DNA of 57,934 nt, taken from contig CAYQZV010000014.1 of assembly GCA_964422145.1 (NCBI GenBank), positions 1-57,934 of the forward strand, in the 5' to 3' direction. The first letter of the stretch is position 1. Each line of letters opens with the position of its first letter. A program made the position numbers and the translations under genes. This document shows positions 10,401 to 20,000 of this stretch, in pieces. Under the pieces are notes generated by a model. The model searched no databases, was not told where the DNA came from, and saw only the letters and a program-made list of their open reading frames with translations. Origin of the DNA: JACNKV01 sp964422145 (GTDB lineage Bacteria; Fidelibacterota; Marinisomatia; Marinisomatales; JACNKV01).

Positions 10401-10878
10401 CTGAATCACGAACAATCCCGGCTTGCAGACCGATAGCATCCGTCACTTCAGCAACAGGAAGATTCTCAAGTGTTTTAGCATCCAACACCGATGCCATGGA
10501 TGTCTGATCTAACCGAACCGTTGGTTTTTGAGCAACGACGACAACTTCCTCGCCCTTCAGTGCTTCCATTCCCATGGTAAAATTAAGTTGAGTTGTTAAG
10601 TCGACTACGACGATTACCTGAGTCATGCGCACTGTAGTATACCCGATCATCATTGCCCGCACTGTATATTCTCCGGGCGGAACGTTAATGATAAAGTAAT
10701 TTCCATCCATATCGGTGGCTGCACCCAGACTTGTACCATCTACGATCAGATTACATCCGATGAGCGGTGAGCCGGTGGTTTTATCGATCACTGTTCCTGC
10801 GATTTTTCCAGATGTCCCTGCAAAAGCGCACGAAACTAGGATCATGATTAAAAGGAGTTTTTTCATGTGTTTTATCAT
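7483..10878 (-). CDS. TonB-dependent outer-membrane receptor with carboxypeptidase-regulatory-like domain
   Basis: This 1131-aa receptor has a signal peptide, a carboxypeptidase-regulatory-like beta domain (about 25-110: GTVIDKTTGSPLIG, TDMDGNYFI), a plug (about 115-225: IRGGRSGEVSFWVDG, FNAEYGNAMSGIVNIVT) and a long beta-barrel. Around residues 265-345 there is an inserted Asp/Asn-rich stretch (LNENGVWDEPE, DENNNGIFDAGEP) that resembles the calcium-like repeats of the next gene product. The C-terminus ends in an aromatic residue (IQVKF), as usual for barrel assembly. The start ATG at 10878 overlaps the amylase stop (ATGA); a second ATG at 10866 directly precedes the signal peptide and is an alternative. 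Located between an amylase and the surface protein, it is most likely the outer-membrane importer for malto-oligosaccharides. No SusD gene accompanies it. Confidence 0.88.
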   Translation of the reverse strand: MIKHMKKLLLIMILVSCAFAGTSGKIAGTVIDKTTGSPLIGCNLIVDGTSLGAATDMDGNYFIINVPPGEYTVRAMMIGYTTVRMTQVIVVVDLTTQLNFTMGMEALKGEEVVVVAQKPTVRLDQTSMASVLDAKTLENLPVAEVTDAIGLQAGIVRDSGGGLHIRGGRSGEVSFWVDGISTTDSYDGSSVGQEIQNSSVQELQVISGTFNAEYGNAMSGIVNIVTKDGQDKLEGGLEIYSGGYHTYKSNLYTMSSPFTSWRSYEDLNENGVWDEPEWFNDLNGNLQWDYNEPFDDENNNGIFDAGEPLNSDLGPDGLRGDPMDNGSMVPSYYSNNNGQRNEPSLGEGDGLPQWGEHQFSLDESGYVDKLNVMLNPFQIKNFNAHLSGPVPYLNDWVTFYTNIRYFNTTNKYYGKRLFQSNGLFFGDQEIVPMAPFGKMTSQFKLTIKPTPKFKIAYSLFYAEKQYKNYDAAYKYIPDGLMNRFEKDKSHIITLTHSLSSKTYYELKFIDFSSAYWEHLYSRVDNVPFETVVKNGEDWTSDSVRIFNGVEWETYPRYFPIESEYNIIDSTMQYTLVDLADSDGYVDPTIMNRPAWSFASGGTQGGRFERETTYQMLKFDISSQVNILHQVKTGLALKRYDLWADDKHIEYLMEGSYGFTAEGDTIGYNPISGSKVFPYTPTVYPTYTSAHSYFNANPIEFSAYIQDKLELKDLILNFGLRFDYFDPDWKVPTDDRFPGNRKYYLAATEHDTVIFYQFDYPELHPDVDLIDSLSAEGAVKAQNLLNSGTDSDSAWTAIRSQYQWTDGYKSAKHSSQISPRIGLSYPISDKGAIHVSYGYFFQIPNFSYLYSNPEFEIGESNFAGILGNASLKPERTVMYEVGFKQEIAAFTSFDFTLFYRDTRDWVGMSAPIQKYPVGTYYKYENKDYANTRGYTIAINRSYNNGFGLSLDYSWMVAEGTYSNPDDAYHSAQSDEEPIQSLIPLDWDQTHTLNGAVTLGGRDWSVSVIGKIWSGTPYTPEFKVGSVSGSSAFAGFSENSDNKPNYYELDMRSSYHLTLFGFRATMFCNIYNVLDIQNERTVWGDTGRATYTLTAKDTPDATSDRIGHLTEHLLKPDWFSDPRKINVGIQVKF

Positions 10879-12731
10879 TTCTTAAAAAGTTTTCCTGTTT
10901 TTCCTTGAAGTTGATTTCCCTCAGGACCGAAAATGGTTGACCAATCTGAATCGGATTGGCCAAAAACTGCTTTCGGAATTGTTTGCGGAACGTTGGAACC
11001 ATTAAAGGCTGCTAAAATTGTTTCGTCGTCTAATTGCCGTGAAAAAATAAACAATCCATTGTCATCGGTATACACCGTTTGATATTGTCCCTTCCTGAGT
11101 GAAGGATATTCCCTTCTGAGTTGTGTTAATGACTTGTAGTATTCAAATAAAGTGTTATCCGGTTCAACGGTATCCCGCGGTCGTGAGTCTTCACATTCCA
11201 AATGGTTACAAGGATGAGATGTCTCATCATCGTATGTAAATTCGCTCCATAACATGGGTTTACGGCAATCCGGATCATCTGCCCCCCACATACCTACTTC
11301 ATCCCCATAATATATATAAGGAGCACCAATATATGAAAATTGAAATAATAAAATTGTTTTCTGAAGCTGTTGTTGCTTCAAATTCGGTTTTTGAATGTTG
11401 AATTCTTTATTCCACCATGTACTGTTCCCGTGATCTATCCAGCGATCCGGGTTCACGACTGCAGACGCTAGCCGTTCCATATCATGACTGTCTAAACAGT
11501 TTTGAAGTTTAAACATTGAATTTCCAGGATACGTTTCTCTGACGACTCTTAGCAACCGATCTAAGTCTTGAGTTGATATTTGATTCTTTTGATCGATAAA
11601 AAAGCGAAACATTGCATCGGCAAAGCGGTAATTCATGACACCGTCAAATCGGCCTTCTCTCAACCATGGAGATGCATCAAATTGTTTATTATTCCACCAA
11701 TCTTCCCACCACACTTCTCCGGTGACATAAGCATTCTGATTGATATCCTTTACCCAGCCGCAAAATTCATCCCAAAATGATATCTGTATCCGTTCGGCAA
11801 CGTCCAATCGCCAGCCGTCAATCCCGTCTGCCGGATCTCCGTCATTATTTGGGTCCATCCACCGTTGAACAATCGCAAGAAAATGATCACGAACCGGTTT
11901 TACGGGGCCATTCTGTTCTTGCCGAAATGCAGGCAAATCTTCAACATATCCTTTATACCTTAACGGCGGGAATCCTTCGGGGTTAAATGCATCCGGCAGA
12001 TTTCGATAATCATTTAAGTGAGAGTGATCTTCTAATCCATTGCCTTCAATCGAATACCAAAGATAATACGGGCTGTTTTCGCGGTTCTTAATGACATCCT
12101 GAAATGCCCAAAATGTGATACCGGCATGATTAAAGACACCATCAATAATGATATGCATTCCACGCTGGTGGACTTCATCAATCAGATTTAAGAATAATTT
12201 GTCAGCTGATGTCCATTGCCACGTTGAGGGATCATTTGGGTTTTCAGATAAAATTATTTCAAGGTCACCGGCCGGGTCTGGACCAAAATGCCGATCGATA
12301 TGGTGGTAATAAGCTGCACCGTATTTATGAGAAGACGGAGAGTCAAATACCGGATTCAGGTAGATCGCGTTGATACCTAACTCCTGTAAATAGTCCAGTT
12401 TTTCAAGGATTCCCTGAAGATCACCGCCATAACGTCGTAATTGAAATTGATATCGAAAATCCTCACCGTTTTCGATTTCCCATGATTGAAATTCATACCA
12501 GTCTGATGTCCATGGTGAGAGCTCCCAATGCTCAGGATGCTGCCACGGCCACGTACCGGTTGTACTCACTAATGTTGGATCATTGACTGAGTCACCATTG
12601 TAAAATCGCTCCGGAAATATTTGATACCAAATGGCTTCATCAGCCCAGTCAGAGGGAGCATTACCGAAGAGAAATGAGGTTAGAGTACCCCAGACAAGGA
12701 AGTTTTTAATTATTAATATTAATTGTTTCAT
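10875..12731 (-). CDS. Periplasmic GH13 alpha-amylase-family enzyme
   Basis: This 618-aa protein has an N-terminal signal sequence (about 1-24) without a lipobox cysteine, so a periplasmic or secreted soluble location is expected. The GH13 barrel starts at WYQIFPERF (35-43). Conserved regions are visible: DGVFNH (D197, N201, H202), GWRLDVAE (nucleophile D310), TGEVW (acid/base E339) and DSHD (H416, D417). RYGGDLQGI at 100-108 and the overall layout resemble cyclomaltodextrinase/neopullulanase-type enzymes, which cleave malto-oligosaccharides, but the exact linkage cannot be read from sequence. It lacks a T9SS tail. As first gene of the minus-strand operon it lies 25 nt from operator copy 2 and overlaps the receptor gene by 4 nt. 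Confidence 0.88.
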   Translation of the reverse strand: MKQLILIIKNFLVWGTLTSFLFGNAPSDWADEAIWYQIFPERFYNGDSVNDPTLVSTTGTWPWQHPEHWELSPWTSDWYEFQSWEIENGEDFRYQFQLRRYGGDLQGILEKLDYLQELGINAIYLNPVFDSPSSHKYGAAYYHHIDRHFGPDPAGDLEIILSENPNDPSTWQWTSADKLFLNLIDEVHQRGMHIIIDGVFNHAGITFWAFQDVIKNRENSPYYLWYSIEGNGLEDHSHLNDYRNLPDAFNPEGFPPLRYKGYVEDLPAFRQEQNGPVKPVRDHFLAIVQRWMDPNNDGDPADGIDGWRLDVAERIQISFWDEFCGWVKDINQNAYVTGEVWWEDWWNNKQFDASPWLREGRFDGVMNYRFADAMFRFFIDQKNQISTQDLDRLLRVVRETYPGNSMFKLQNCLDSHDMERLASAVVNPDRWIDHGNSTWWNKEFNIQKPNLKQQQLQKTILLFQFSYIGAPYIYYGDEVGMWGADDPDCRKPMLWSEFTYDDETSHPCNHLECEDSRPRDTVEPDNTLFEYYKSLTQLRREYPSLRKGQYQTVYTDDNGLFIFSRQLDDETILAAFNGSNVPQTIPKAVFGQSDSDWSTIFGPEGNQLQGKTGKLFKK

Positions 12732-12755
12732 CCAATTATCAAATTCAATTAAATT

Positions 12756-12779
12756 TAGTAACTCTGTTATGAGTTACGA
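12756..12779. promoter_or_regulatory. Candidate TrmB-type operator, copy 2, in a divergent promoter region
   Basis: The inverted repeat is TAGTAACTC, spacer TGTTAT, GAGTTACGA, with one mismatch to the perfect copy at 2122. It sits in the 123-nt gap between the divergent amylase operon (start 12731) and the TrmB-like gene (start 12855). A TrmB-like protein bound here could control both directions, including its own gene. Promoter boxes are weak: TTGGAC at about 12784-12789 on the minus strand could be a -35, with a TA-rich -10 overlapping the distal half-site. Confidence 0.6.
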
Positions 12780-12854
12780 GTCCAATATTAGAACAAAAAA
12801 GGTAATTCTTCAAACGAAAATATTCTGAATAATTCCTAAAACAAATGGTTAAAA

Positions 12855-13664
12855 ATGAGTGCTGAAAAAAATATTATAGACCTGCTGACTGAATTCGGAT
12901 TATCATCTAATTCAGGGAAAGCTTATCTGGCGTTATTAAAAAATAATCCTGCTACCGGATACGAGCTCAGTACCTATTCCGGGATTCCGCGATCTGCGAT
13001 TTACTCTGTTTTGAATCGACTGACCGCATTAGGGTTGGTGAACTCCGTCGGTGATGATCCGAAAAAATACATCCCTCTCTCACCTTCTTCGATGATAGAA
13101 CACATGAATCACTTGCACGAAGACCGCATTCAGCAGATTACCGACGCCTTTAATCATCTGGACACGAACAATGAAGCGTTTGATTTCTGGCATTTACACG
13201 GATATCGAAATTTAATTATCAAAGCCAAAGATATCATTAGCAGCGCAAAAGTTAAAATTGCGATTAGTGCTTGGGCAAAGGAAGTGGATGTGTTGCAAAA
13301 AGAACTCAATGCTGCATTGGATCGAAACGTTGATATCACGCTGTTCTCTTTTTGTAAATTAAAAGAAAATATCGGGACAACCGTAAGTTACGAGTTGGAT
13401 GAAGCAGACCTTTTAAAAGTATGGACTCCAAAAATGATTCTGGTTGCTGATCAAACAACCACGGTGATGGGAAGTACGATCGAACATGACGAAAGTCAAA
13501 CCATTTTCACAGAAAACCGTGCTATAACTGAAATTGCCATGAACCATCTCATATTGGATATCACTCTCGCCGGACAGCGTCTCGACTTTGATCCGAATCC
13601 TATTGTAAAAAAAATTATGCGCAGACCTGATATCCAATTAGACAGTCTCTTAGAATCCAAATAA
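12855..13664 (+). CDS. TrmB-family transcriptional regulator
   Basis: This 269-aa cytoplasmic regulator has a winged helix-turn-helix at about 8-85 (LTEFGLSSNSGKAYLALL, SGIPRSAIYSVLNRL, LGLVN). A helical linker follows (about 85-115), then a C-terminal sensor domain (about 120-255) of the type seen in short TrmB proteins. TrmB regulators are known mainly from Thermococcales, where they bind maltose, trehalose or glucose and control sugar uptake and glycolysis. Here it heads the plus-strand operon with malQ, phosphorylase and glycogen genes and lies next to operator copy 2. Control of the local glucan genes by a glucan-derived sugar is therefore likely, though ligand and polarity (repressor or activator) are not shown. 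Confidence 0.85.
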   Translation: MSAEKNIIDLLTEFGLSSNSGKAYLALLKNNPATGYELSTYSGIPRSAIYSVLNRLTALGLVNSVGDDPKKYIPLSPSSMIEHMNHLHEDRIQQITDAFNHLDTNNEAFDFWHLHGYRNLIIKAKDIISSAKVKIAISAWAKEVDVLQKELNAALDRNVDITLFSFCKLKENIGTTVSYELDEADLLKVWTPKMILVADQTTTVMGSTIEHDESQTIFTENRAITEIAMNHLILDITLAGQRLDFDPNPIVKKIMRRPDIQLDSLLESK

Positions 13665-13679
13665 ATTGGAGGGATTTTT

Positions 13680-13868
13680 ATGCAGATATTTAATTTAGAT
13701 ACAACACCTGATGTAGATCTGACATCCATTTCGGTAGGTGATTCCGTCATCTACCATGAAGTTGAATGGACCGTCGCTGAAGAACCGGTCTCAGAATTAA
13801 GTCTATACCGTGAAGATATTGACGGGAAAATCCTTACCTGTACTTTGGACTTGGAATCCTTAAGATAA
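13680..13868 (+). CDS. Small 62-aa protein of unknown function
   Basis: A GGAGG ribosome site precedes the ATG at 13680 by about 7 nt, and the frame fills the gap between the regulator (stop 13664) and malQ (start 13893). The 62-residue product is acidic, with no signal peptide or membrane segment. It has a beta-rich look (ISVGDSVIYHEVEWTVAEE, YREDIDGKILTCTLD), suggesting a small SH3- or Tudor-like barrel. I do not recognise a family. Its place between a sugar-responsive regulator and glucanotransferase suggests a cytoplasmic accessory role, but nothing more can be said. Confidence 0.7.
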   Translation: MQIFNLDTTPDVDLTSISVGDSVIYHEVEWTVAEEPVSELSLYREDIDGKILTCTLDLESLR

Positions 13869-13892
13869 TAAGAACAACTATTCTTTTTATTA

Positions 13893-15419
13893 ATGATTTT
13901 TAATCGTTCCAGCGGAATTCTATTACATATCACTTCCTTACCCGGTAAGTTCGGTATTGGTGATATTGGAAGAGAAGCTCACAAGTTTATTGATTTTCTA
14001 GCCTATGCAAAGCAATCCTATTGGCAGATTTTACCCATCGGACCAACCGGTGACAGTTACTCTCCATACACATTATTCTCTTCTTTTGCAGGGAATTCGG
14101 CTTTCATCAGTCTTGAACTGATTGTTGAGGACGGATACTTACGATCAGATGATCTGGAATCTTCACCTCAGCAAGTGAATGGGCATTCAAATTTCGGAGA
14201 GATCATCAAATGGAAGGATGAACTGTTAGTTCTGGCGAGTAAAAACTATTTCGAATCGGCAACCTCCAAAGAAAAAAACGAATTCCGCAGATTTTGCGAT
14301 GAAAACAAATTTTGGTTGGATGATTTTTCCCTTTTTATTATTCTGAAGAAAATTCATAATCACTCTCTTTGGACAGATTGGACTCCGGAATTCTCTGAAA
14401 GAGATCCAAATGCGTTAGGTGAAATTAGGACAAAGTATTCTGAGGAACTTGATCATATCAAACTAGTGCAGTACTTCTTTCACAAACAATGGGAAATACT
14501 GTGTAAATACGCACATCAAAATAATGTTCAAATCATTGGAGATGTCCCGATCTATGTCGCCCACGACAGCGCTGATGTCTGGGCAAATCAGACTCTCTTC
14601 CATTTGGATAAAAAAGGTAATCTGGACCGACAATCCGGTGTTCCGCCTTGTATTTTCAGTAAAACCGGTCAATTATGGGGTAATCCGATTTACAAATGGG
14701 AAAATCATAAGAAAACCGGTTACAAATGGTGGATCTCTCAAATCAAGAAATTATTCACAATGGTGGATGTGATCAGGATCGATCACTTCAACGGTTTTGT
14801 TAAATACTGGGAAGTCCCGGCAGGAAACAAAACTGCTAAAAACGGTAAATGGGTCGATGGACCGGGTGAGGATTTCTTCACCACCTTAACGCAAGAGTTA
14901 GGTTCAATGCCAATCTTTGCTGAAGATCTTGGAGAGATTGCTGAAGAAGCCAGACCCGTTCGGGAAAAATTTGGATACCCCGGATTAATAATTTTACAAT
15001 TCGCATTTTCTCAGAAAAACTTTAACGCGGATGATTTTCCGAAATCATCCGTTGTCTATACAGGGACTCATGATAACGATACAACGGTTGGGTGGTTCAA
15101 TACTACAAAAGGCAATTCAATACAGACTGATGAAGATATCCTTGCAGAAAGGAAAGCAGCTTTGGATTACCTGAGAACAAATGGAGAGAACATCCACTGG
15201 GATATGATAGAATTAGCCTTGAGTACAAAGTCCAATACGGCGATTATCCCAATACAAGATGTAATGGGGCTTGATTCGAAAGCAAGAATGAACATCCCTG
15301 GAAAAGCCAATGGCAATTGGACATGGAGATTCACATGGGATATGTTGACAACCGAAATGGTCACGACCTTAAAAGATTTAACCATTAAGCATAACAGATA
15401 CTTTGATACAAATGAATAA
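13893..15419 (+). CDS. malQ: 4-alpha-glucanotransferase (amylomaltase, GH77)
   Basis: This 508-aa enzyme transfers alpha-1,4-glucan segments between malto-oligosaccharides in the cytoplasm, releasing glucose and making longer chains for phosphorolysis. It opens with the MalQ signature SSGILLHITSLPGKFGIGD and YWQILPIGPTG. Catalytic regions are intact: VIRIDHFNG (nucleophile D297), FAEDLGE (acid/base E344) and GTHDNDTT (H393, D394). Length is typical of bacterial amylomaltases. It overlaps the phosphorylase gene by 8 nt, consistent with MalQ feeding linear chains to that enzyme. Confidence 0.95.
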   Translation: MIFNRSSGILLHITSLPGKFGIGDIGREAHKFIDFLAYAKQSYWQILPIGPTGDSYSPYTLFSSFAGNSAFISLELIVEDGYLRSDDLESSPQQVNGHSNFGEIIKWKDELLVLASKNYFESATSKEKNEFRRFCDENKFWLDDFSLFIILKKIHNHSLWTDWTPEFSERDPNALGEIRTKYSEELDHIKLVQYFFHKQWEILCKYAHQNNVQIIGDVPIYVAHDSADVWANQTLFHLDKKGNLDRQSGVPPCIFSKTGQLWGNPIYKWENHKKTGYKWWISQIKKLFTMVDVIRIDHFNGFVKYWEVPAGNKTAKNGKWVDGPGEDFFTTLTQELGSMPIFAEDLGEIAEEARPVREKFGYPGLIILQFAFSQKNFNADDFPKSSVVYTGTHDNDTTVGWFNTTKGNSIQTDEDILAERKAALDYLRTNGENIHWDMIELALSTKSNTAIIPIQDVMGLDSKARMNIPGKANGNWTWRFTWDMLTTEMVTTLKDLTIKHNRYFDTNE

Positions 15420-17067
15420 TACGAAAAAACACACGATTGCATACTTTAGTGCTGAAATAGGAATTTCATCTCAGCTTCCGACTTATAGCGGCGGGTTAGG
15501 TGTTCTGGCTGGTGATCACATCAAGGCTGCAGCCGATGCCGGTTTGGATATGTGCGCTATCACACTACTTTATAAAGAAGGATACTTTAAACAACGTATT
15601 GATGAAGAAGGCATTCAATCGGAAACCTATCCAAAATTTGATCCGGAACCCATGTTGGAAAAACTGCCGATTAAGTTCACTTTACGATTGAGAGAAAGAG
15701 ATGTTTGGATTCAAGTATATAAATATGACTTCCATGGAGTTAATGGAAACGCTGTCCCCATTTATTTCATGGATACAGATATTGAAGAGAACTTCTATGA
15801 TGATCGTATTATTTCCCTTCGGCTTTACTCCGGTGATAAAGATCACAGAATCATTCAAGAAGCTATTTTAGGATTCGGAGGAATTCAGCTGCTTCAGGAA
15901 TTAAACACTTTACATTCGATTGAAACCTTTCACATGAATGAAGGACATTGCTCATTCTTAACGCTTAAACTTCTAGAGATTTTTAATCAGGATGAAAATG
16001 AAGTTCGAAAACGATGCCATTTCACAACACATACTCCTGTCGAAGCCGGACATGATCATTTTGCTAAAAAACGTTGTGACAAATTATTGCACGGATTACT
16101 TCCTGATACATTGAACCTTCCGTCTCTTGTACAGAACGGTCGATGGCACATGACTGAGCTGGGTTTATACTTCAGCCGATCAGCTAACGGCGTATCCAAA
16201 TTACATGGAGAAGTTGCACAAAAACAGTTCCCTGATTTTAAAATCGGTTCTGTCACGAATGGTGTTTATCATCCCTATTGGGTCGGAAAAGAATTTCGCG
16301 AACTATATTCTAAACACTTTCCGGATTGGAAAGAAAATCCAAGTCGTCTTTTAGAGGTGGATAAAATTCCTGATGAAGAGATGTGGTACATGCATCAATC
16401 TCATAAACATTTCTTGTTGGGTTATGCAAACTCACAAACGGGGAAAGCCCTCTCCATGAATGTCCTGACATTGGGATTTGCAAGGCGTGCAGCTGAATAT
16501 AAACGTGCCAGGTTGATCTTTCATGATCTTGAGAGATTAGTTGATATCGGCCAGGGGAAACTACAGATCATTATGGCAGGGAAAGCACATCCGAATGACA
16601 GAGACGGAAAAGAGATTATTAAGAATATTGTTGAGGAAGCCAATCAATTATTCGGACAAGTAAAAGTCATATTTCTTGAAAATTATAATATGTGGCTGGG
16701 TAAACTCATTACTTCCGGAGTGGATGTATGGGTGAACACACCTTTGCGCCCCAATGAAGCATCCGGGACAAGTGGAATGAAAGCCACATTAAACGGTGTC
16801 CCGAATTTATCTATTCTAGATGGCTGGTGGGCAGAAGCCTGCCGTCACGGTGAAAACGGTTGGGCAATTGGAGATCCGAATAATACCAATGATGCTGAAG
16901 ATGCTGATTCATTATATGATATTTTGGAAAATGAAGTCATCCCCGCATATTATTCAAAGGACGGTTCTTGGATAAATCTTATGCGTGAGGCCATCAAATC
17001 CGGTGTGGATTTCACCGCCCACAGGATGATTCATGACTATATGAAACATTTCTATAAAACAAAATAA
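15412..17067 (+). CDS. glgP: Alpha-glucan phosphorylase, short type (GT35)
   Basis: The protein has 551 aa from the ATG at 15412, which overlaps the malQ stop by 8 nt; an in-frame TTG at 15403 is less likely. It opens with IAYFSAEIGISSQLPTYSGGLGVLAGD, typical here of the short maltodextrin phosphorylases rather than the ~800-aa E. coli type. EASGTSGMKATLNG contains the lysine (K457) that binds pyridoxal phosphate. The enzyme phosphorolyses alpha-1,4-glucans to glucose-1-phosphate in the cytoplasm, complementing MalQ and supplying or draining the GlgC substrate pool. Symbol given by function; the family is sometimes annotated simply as alpha-glucan family phosphorylase. Confidence 0.92.
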   Translation: MNNTKKHTIAYFSAEIGISSQLPTYSGGLGVLAGDHIKAAADAGLDMCAITLLYKEGYFKQRIDEEGIQSETYPKFDPEPMLEKLPIKFTLRLRERDVWIQVYKYDFHGVNGNAVPIYFMDTDIEENFYDDRIISLRLYSGDKDHRIIQEAILGFGGIQLLQELNTLHSIETFHMNEGHCSFLTLKLLEIFNQDENEVRKRCHFTTHTPVEAGHDHFAKKRCDKLLHGLLPDTLNLPSLVQNGRWHMTELGLYFSRSANGVSKLHGEVAQKQFPDFKIGSVTNGVYHPYWVGKEFRELYSKHFPDWKENPSRLLEVDKIPDEEMWYMHQSHKHFLLGYANSQTGKALSMNVLTLGFARRAAEYKRARLIFHDLERLVDIGQGKLQIIMAGKAHPNDRDGKEIIKNIVEEANQLFGQVKVIFLENYNMWLGKLITSGVDVWVNTPLRPNEASGTSGMKATLNGVPNLSILDGWWAEACRHGENGWAIGDPNNTNDAEDADSLYDILENEVIPAYYSKDGSWINLMREAIKSGVDFTAHRMIHDYMKHFYKTK

Positions 17068-17080
17068 TCAAATTTTTTCA

Positions 17081-20000
17081 ATGGGTTTTCATATTGCATC
17101 TCAGCTCCGTAAACAACTAAACCTTGATGAACTCAAGTTTGGGACGCAGGGTAGAATACAGTTTAATTCATCTGACGATATTTATCACTTTTATGAATTA
17201 ACTCACAAGACAATCCCCGAGATGACATCACCCAAGATCAGATTGTTTTCTCTTGTGGTCACTTCTGTAAAAATGGTAATTGATGAATACCATCGTGCAA
17301 ATACATCTTTACAATCCAAAGCAAATACCTTTCTTAATGAAAATGTTCCAAACTGCGTTTTACAAACCGTACACCAAACTTTCTCATCAAAAGAATCATC
17401 ACCGATCAATGATCTGCTGATTTTATGTTTTGAAAATAAAAATACAGCAGCTGAATCATTTAAACCATGTTTTGATCATAAATATTGGGATGAATCATTT
17501 GGATTCAATAATCTCACTTCTCTTATCAATCAATTTTACAGCCATGAGAAACGGGTTGGGAAAGGACAGCTAACCTTACCTGATTTCATTTCTGAACCCA
17601 TCGAATTATATCCAAACAGTTTAGAAGATCAACTTCGCTATATCCTTGCAAATTGGGCAGAGTTTCTCGGTGATTTTATTTACCTTATTCAAAAAGGGTT
17701 GGATCAATTTACAGAGGAAATGAAGTTTCGCGGATTTGGCGGGAATGCAGCAGATGAACTCCCGGATTATACAGGTTTAGATGAATCAGAGGGCTTCAGT
17801 CCGGATACTGATTGGATGCCCAATGTGGTTCTGATCGCAAAAAATGCATTGGTTTGGATGGATCAGCTATCCAAATCTTACAAGTGTGATATTAATCGAT
17901 TGGATCAAATCCCTGAAGAAGAGATAAGAAAACTTGCCAATTTTGGAATCAATGCGGTTTGGCTGATTGGTGTATGGAAACGAAGTCATGCTTCCAAAAC
18001 GATTAAGCATTGGATGGGAAACACAGATGCAGAAGCTTCTGCTTATTCATTAAGTGAATATGAAATCGCTGACGACATCGGCGGTTGGGAAGCCCTGGAT
18101 CGTTTTAAACAAATCTGTGCGAAATATGGTCTTCGGATTGCCGGTGATATGGTACCAAATCATACGGGATTGGATTCACCATGGCTCGCTGAGCATCCGG
18201 ATTGGTACATTTCTTCTGATCATCCTCCGTTTCCGGGTTATTCCTATTCAAGCGGTAATGTCTCATCTGATGAAAGAATCCAAGTCATTTTAGAAGATCA
18301 TTACTATACTCAAAGTGATGCAGCTGTGACATTTAAATTAATCCATAATGACACAAATAAAGTATCGTATGTTTATCACGGGAACGACGGAACCACCATG
18401 CCGTGGAATGACACAGCTCAGTTGAATTATCTCAATCCGGATGTTCGTGAAGTCATTATTCAAACCATTATTAAAGTAGCACGAGCATTTCCCATCATTC
18501 GATTTGACGCCGCAATGACGCTGGCAAAAAAACATATTCAGCGACTTTGGTTCCCCATTCCAGGAGAAGGCGGTGGAATCCCGTCACGATGGGATCACTC
18601 GATGAGTAATGAAGATTTTCATCAAGCCATACCGATAGAATTTTGGAGAGAGGTTGTTGACCGCGTGGCTCAAGAAGCCCCCGACACTCTCTTGCTTGCC
18701 GAAGCATTTTGGATGATGGAAGGGTATTTTGTACGCACGTTAGGAATGCACCGGGTTTACAATAGTGCATTCATGAACATGCTGAAGATGGAACGAAATG
18801 CAGACTATCGCAGTTTGATCATCAAAACGTTGGATTACGACCCGCAAATTTTGAAAAGATATGTGAACTTTTTAAATAATCCTGACGAAGAAACCGCTGT
18901 CATGCAGTTTGGGAAAATGGACAAATATTTTGGTGTGACAATTCTAATGTGTACATTCCCGGGATTACCGATGTTTGGACATGGACAAATTGAAGGATTT
19001 GAAGAAAAATACGGTATGGAATTCCGGAAATCATATTGGGATGAAACTCCTGACCAAGGATTTGTTGATTACCATTATCGTATAATTACACCTATATTGA
19101 AAAATCGATATTTATTCTCTAAAGTGGACCATTTTCAGCTATTTACTCTTACGTCATCGGATCGAACTACGAATGAGAACGTTTTTGCATTCACAAATGG
19201 GCAGGAAGATAAACGAGCGCTTGTTCTCTATAATAATTCAGGAGAAAATACTTCCGGGTGGATTCATCATTCAGTGTACAGTAAAGTAAATGAAAACGGA
19301 ACGGTAAACATCGGAAATGCATTAAATATTCCTGAAAATGAGAACGCATTTTTTATCATGCGAGATCTGATCTCCGGATTAGAATATTTACAGCAAACGA
19401 ACACAATCCATCAAAACGGAATGTATGTTGAATTGAACGGGTATCAACATCAAGTGTTTTTAGAGATCAAAACCGTATATGATAATGCTCTGGGGCAGTA
19501 TAAAAAGTTATGCGATTTACTGTCGGGACGTGGTGTCCCAAGTATTGCGGAAGCTATGATTCAGATCGTTCATCACGAAACAGATGTCCTATTTGTATCG
19601 GCTGAGGTTTCACCGTTTTCAAAAGCCGGAGGGCTTGCAGATGTTGCGGGTTCGTTGCCAGGCGAATTGATAAAACTCGGAACAAACACTCTCGTAATCA
19701 CCCCTCTTTATTCGCAGATAAACACCGCATCAAATAACATCATTCCTTATTCGGTATCCGGTCAGGTTCATATGGGAGAGAATGCGTATTCCTATGATCT
19801 ATTTTACCGAGAAGCGACTCAAAATGAACCGGAATATCTTTTTATTTACAACGAACATTTCTTCGGGCGAGACGGGATTTACGTTGACCCAGACGGTAAA
19901 GGATTCCCCGATAATAATGCTCGATACTTCTTCTTTCAGTATGCCATCATTGATCTGATCCAAAAAAATGTGATCACTACAAAACTCGTTCACTGCAACG

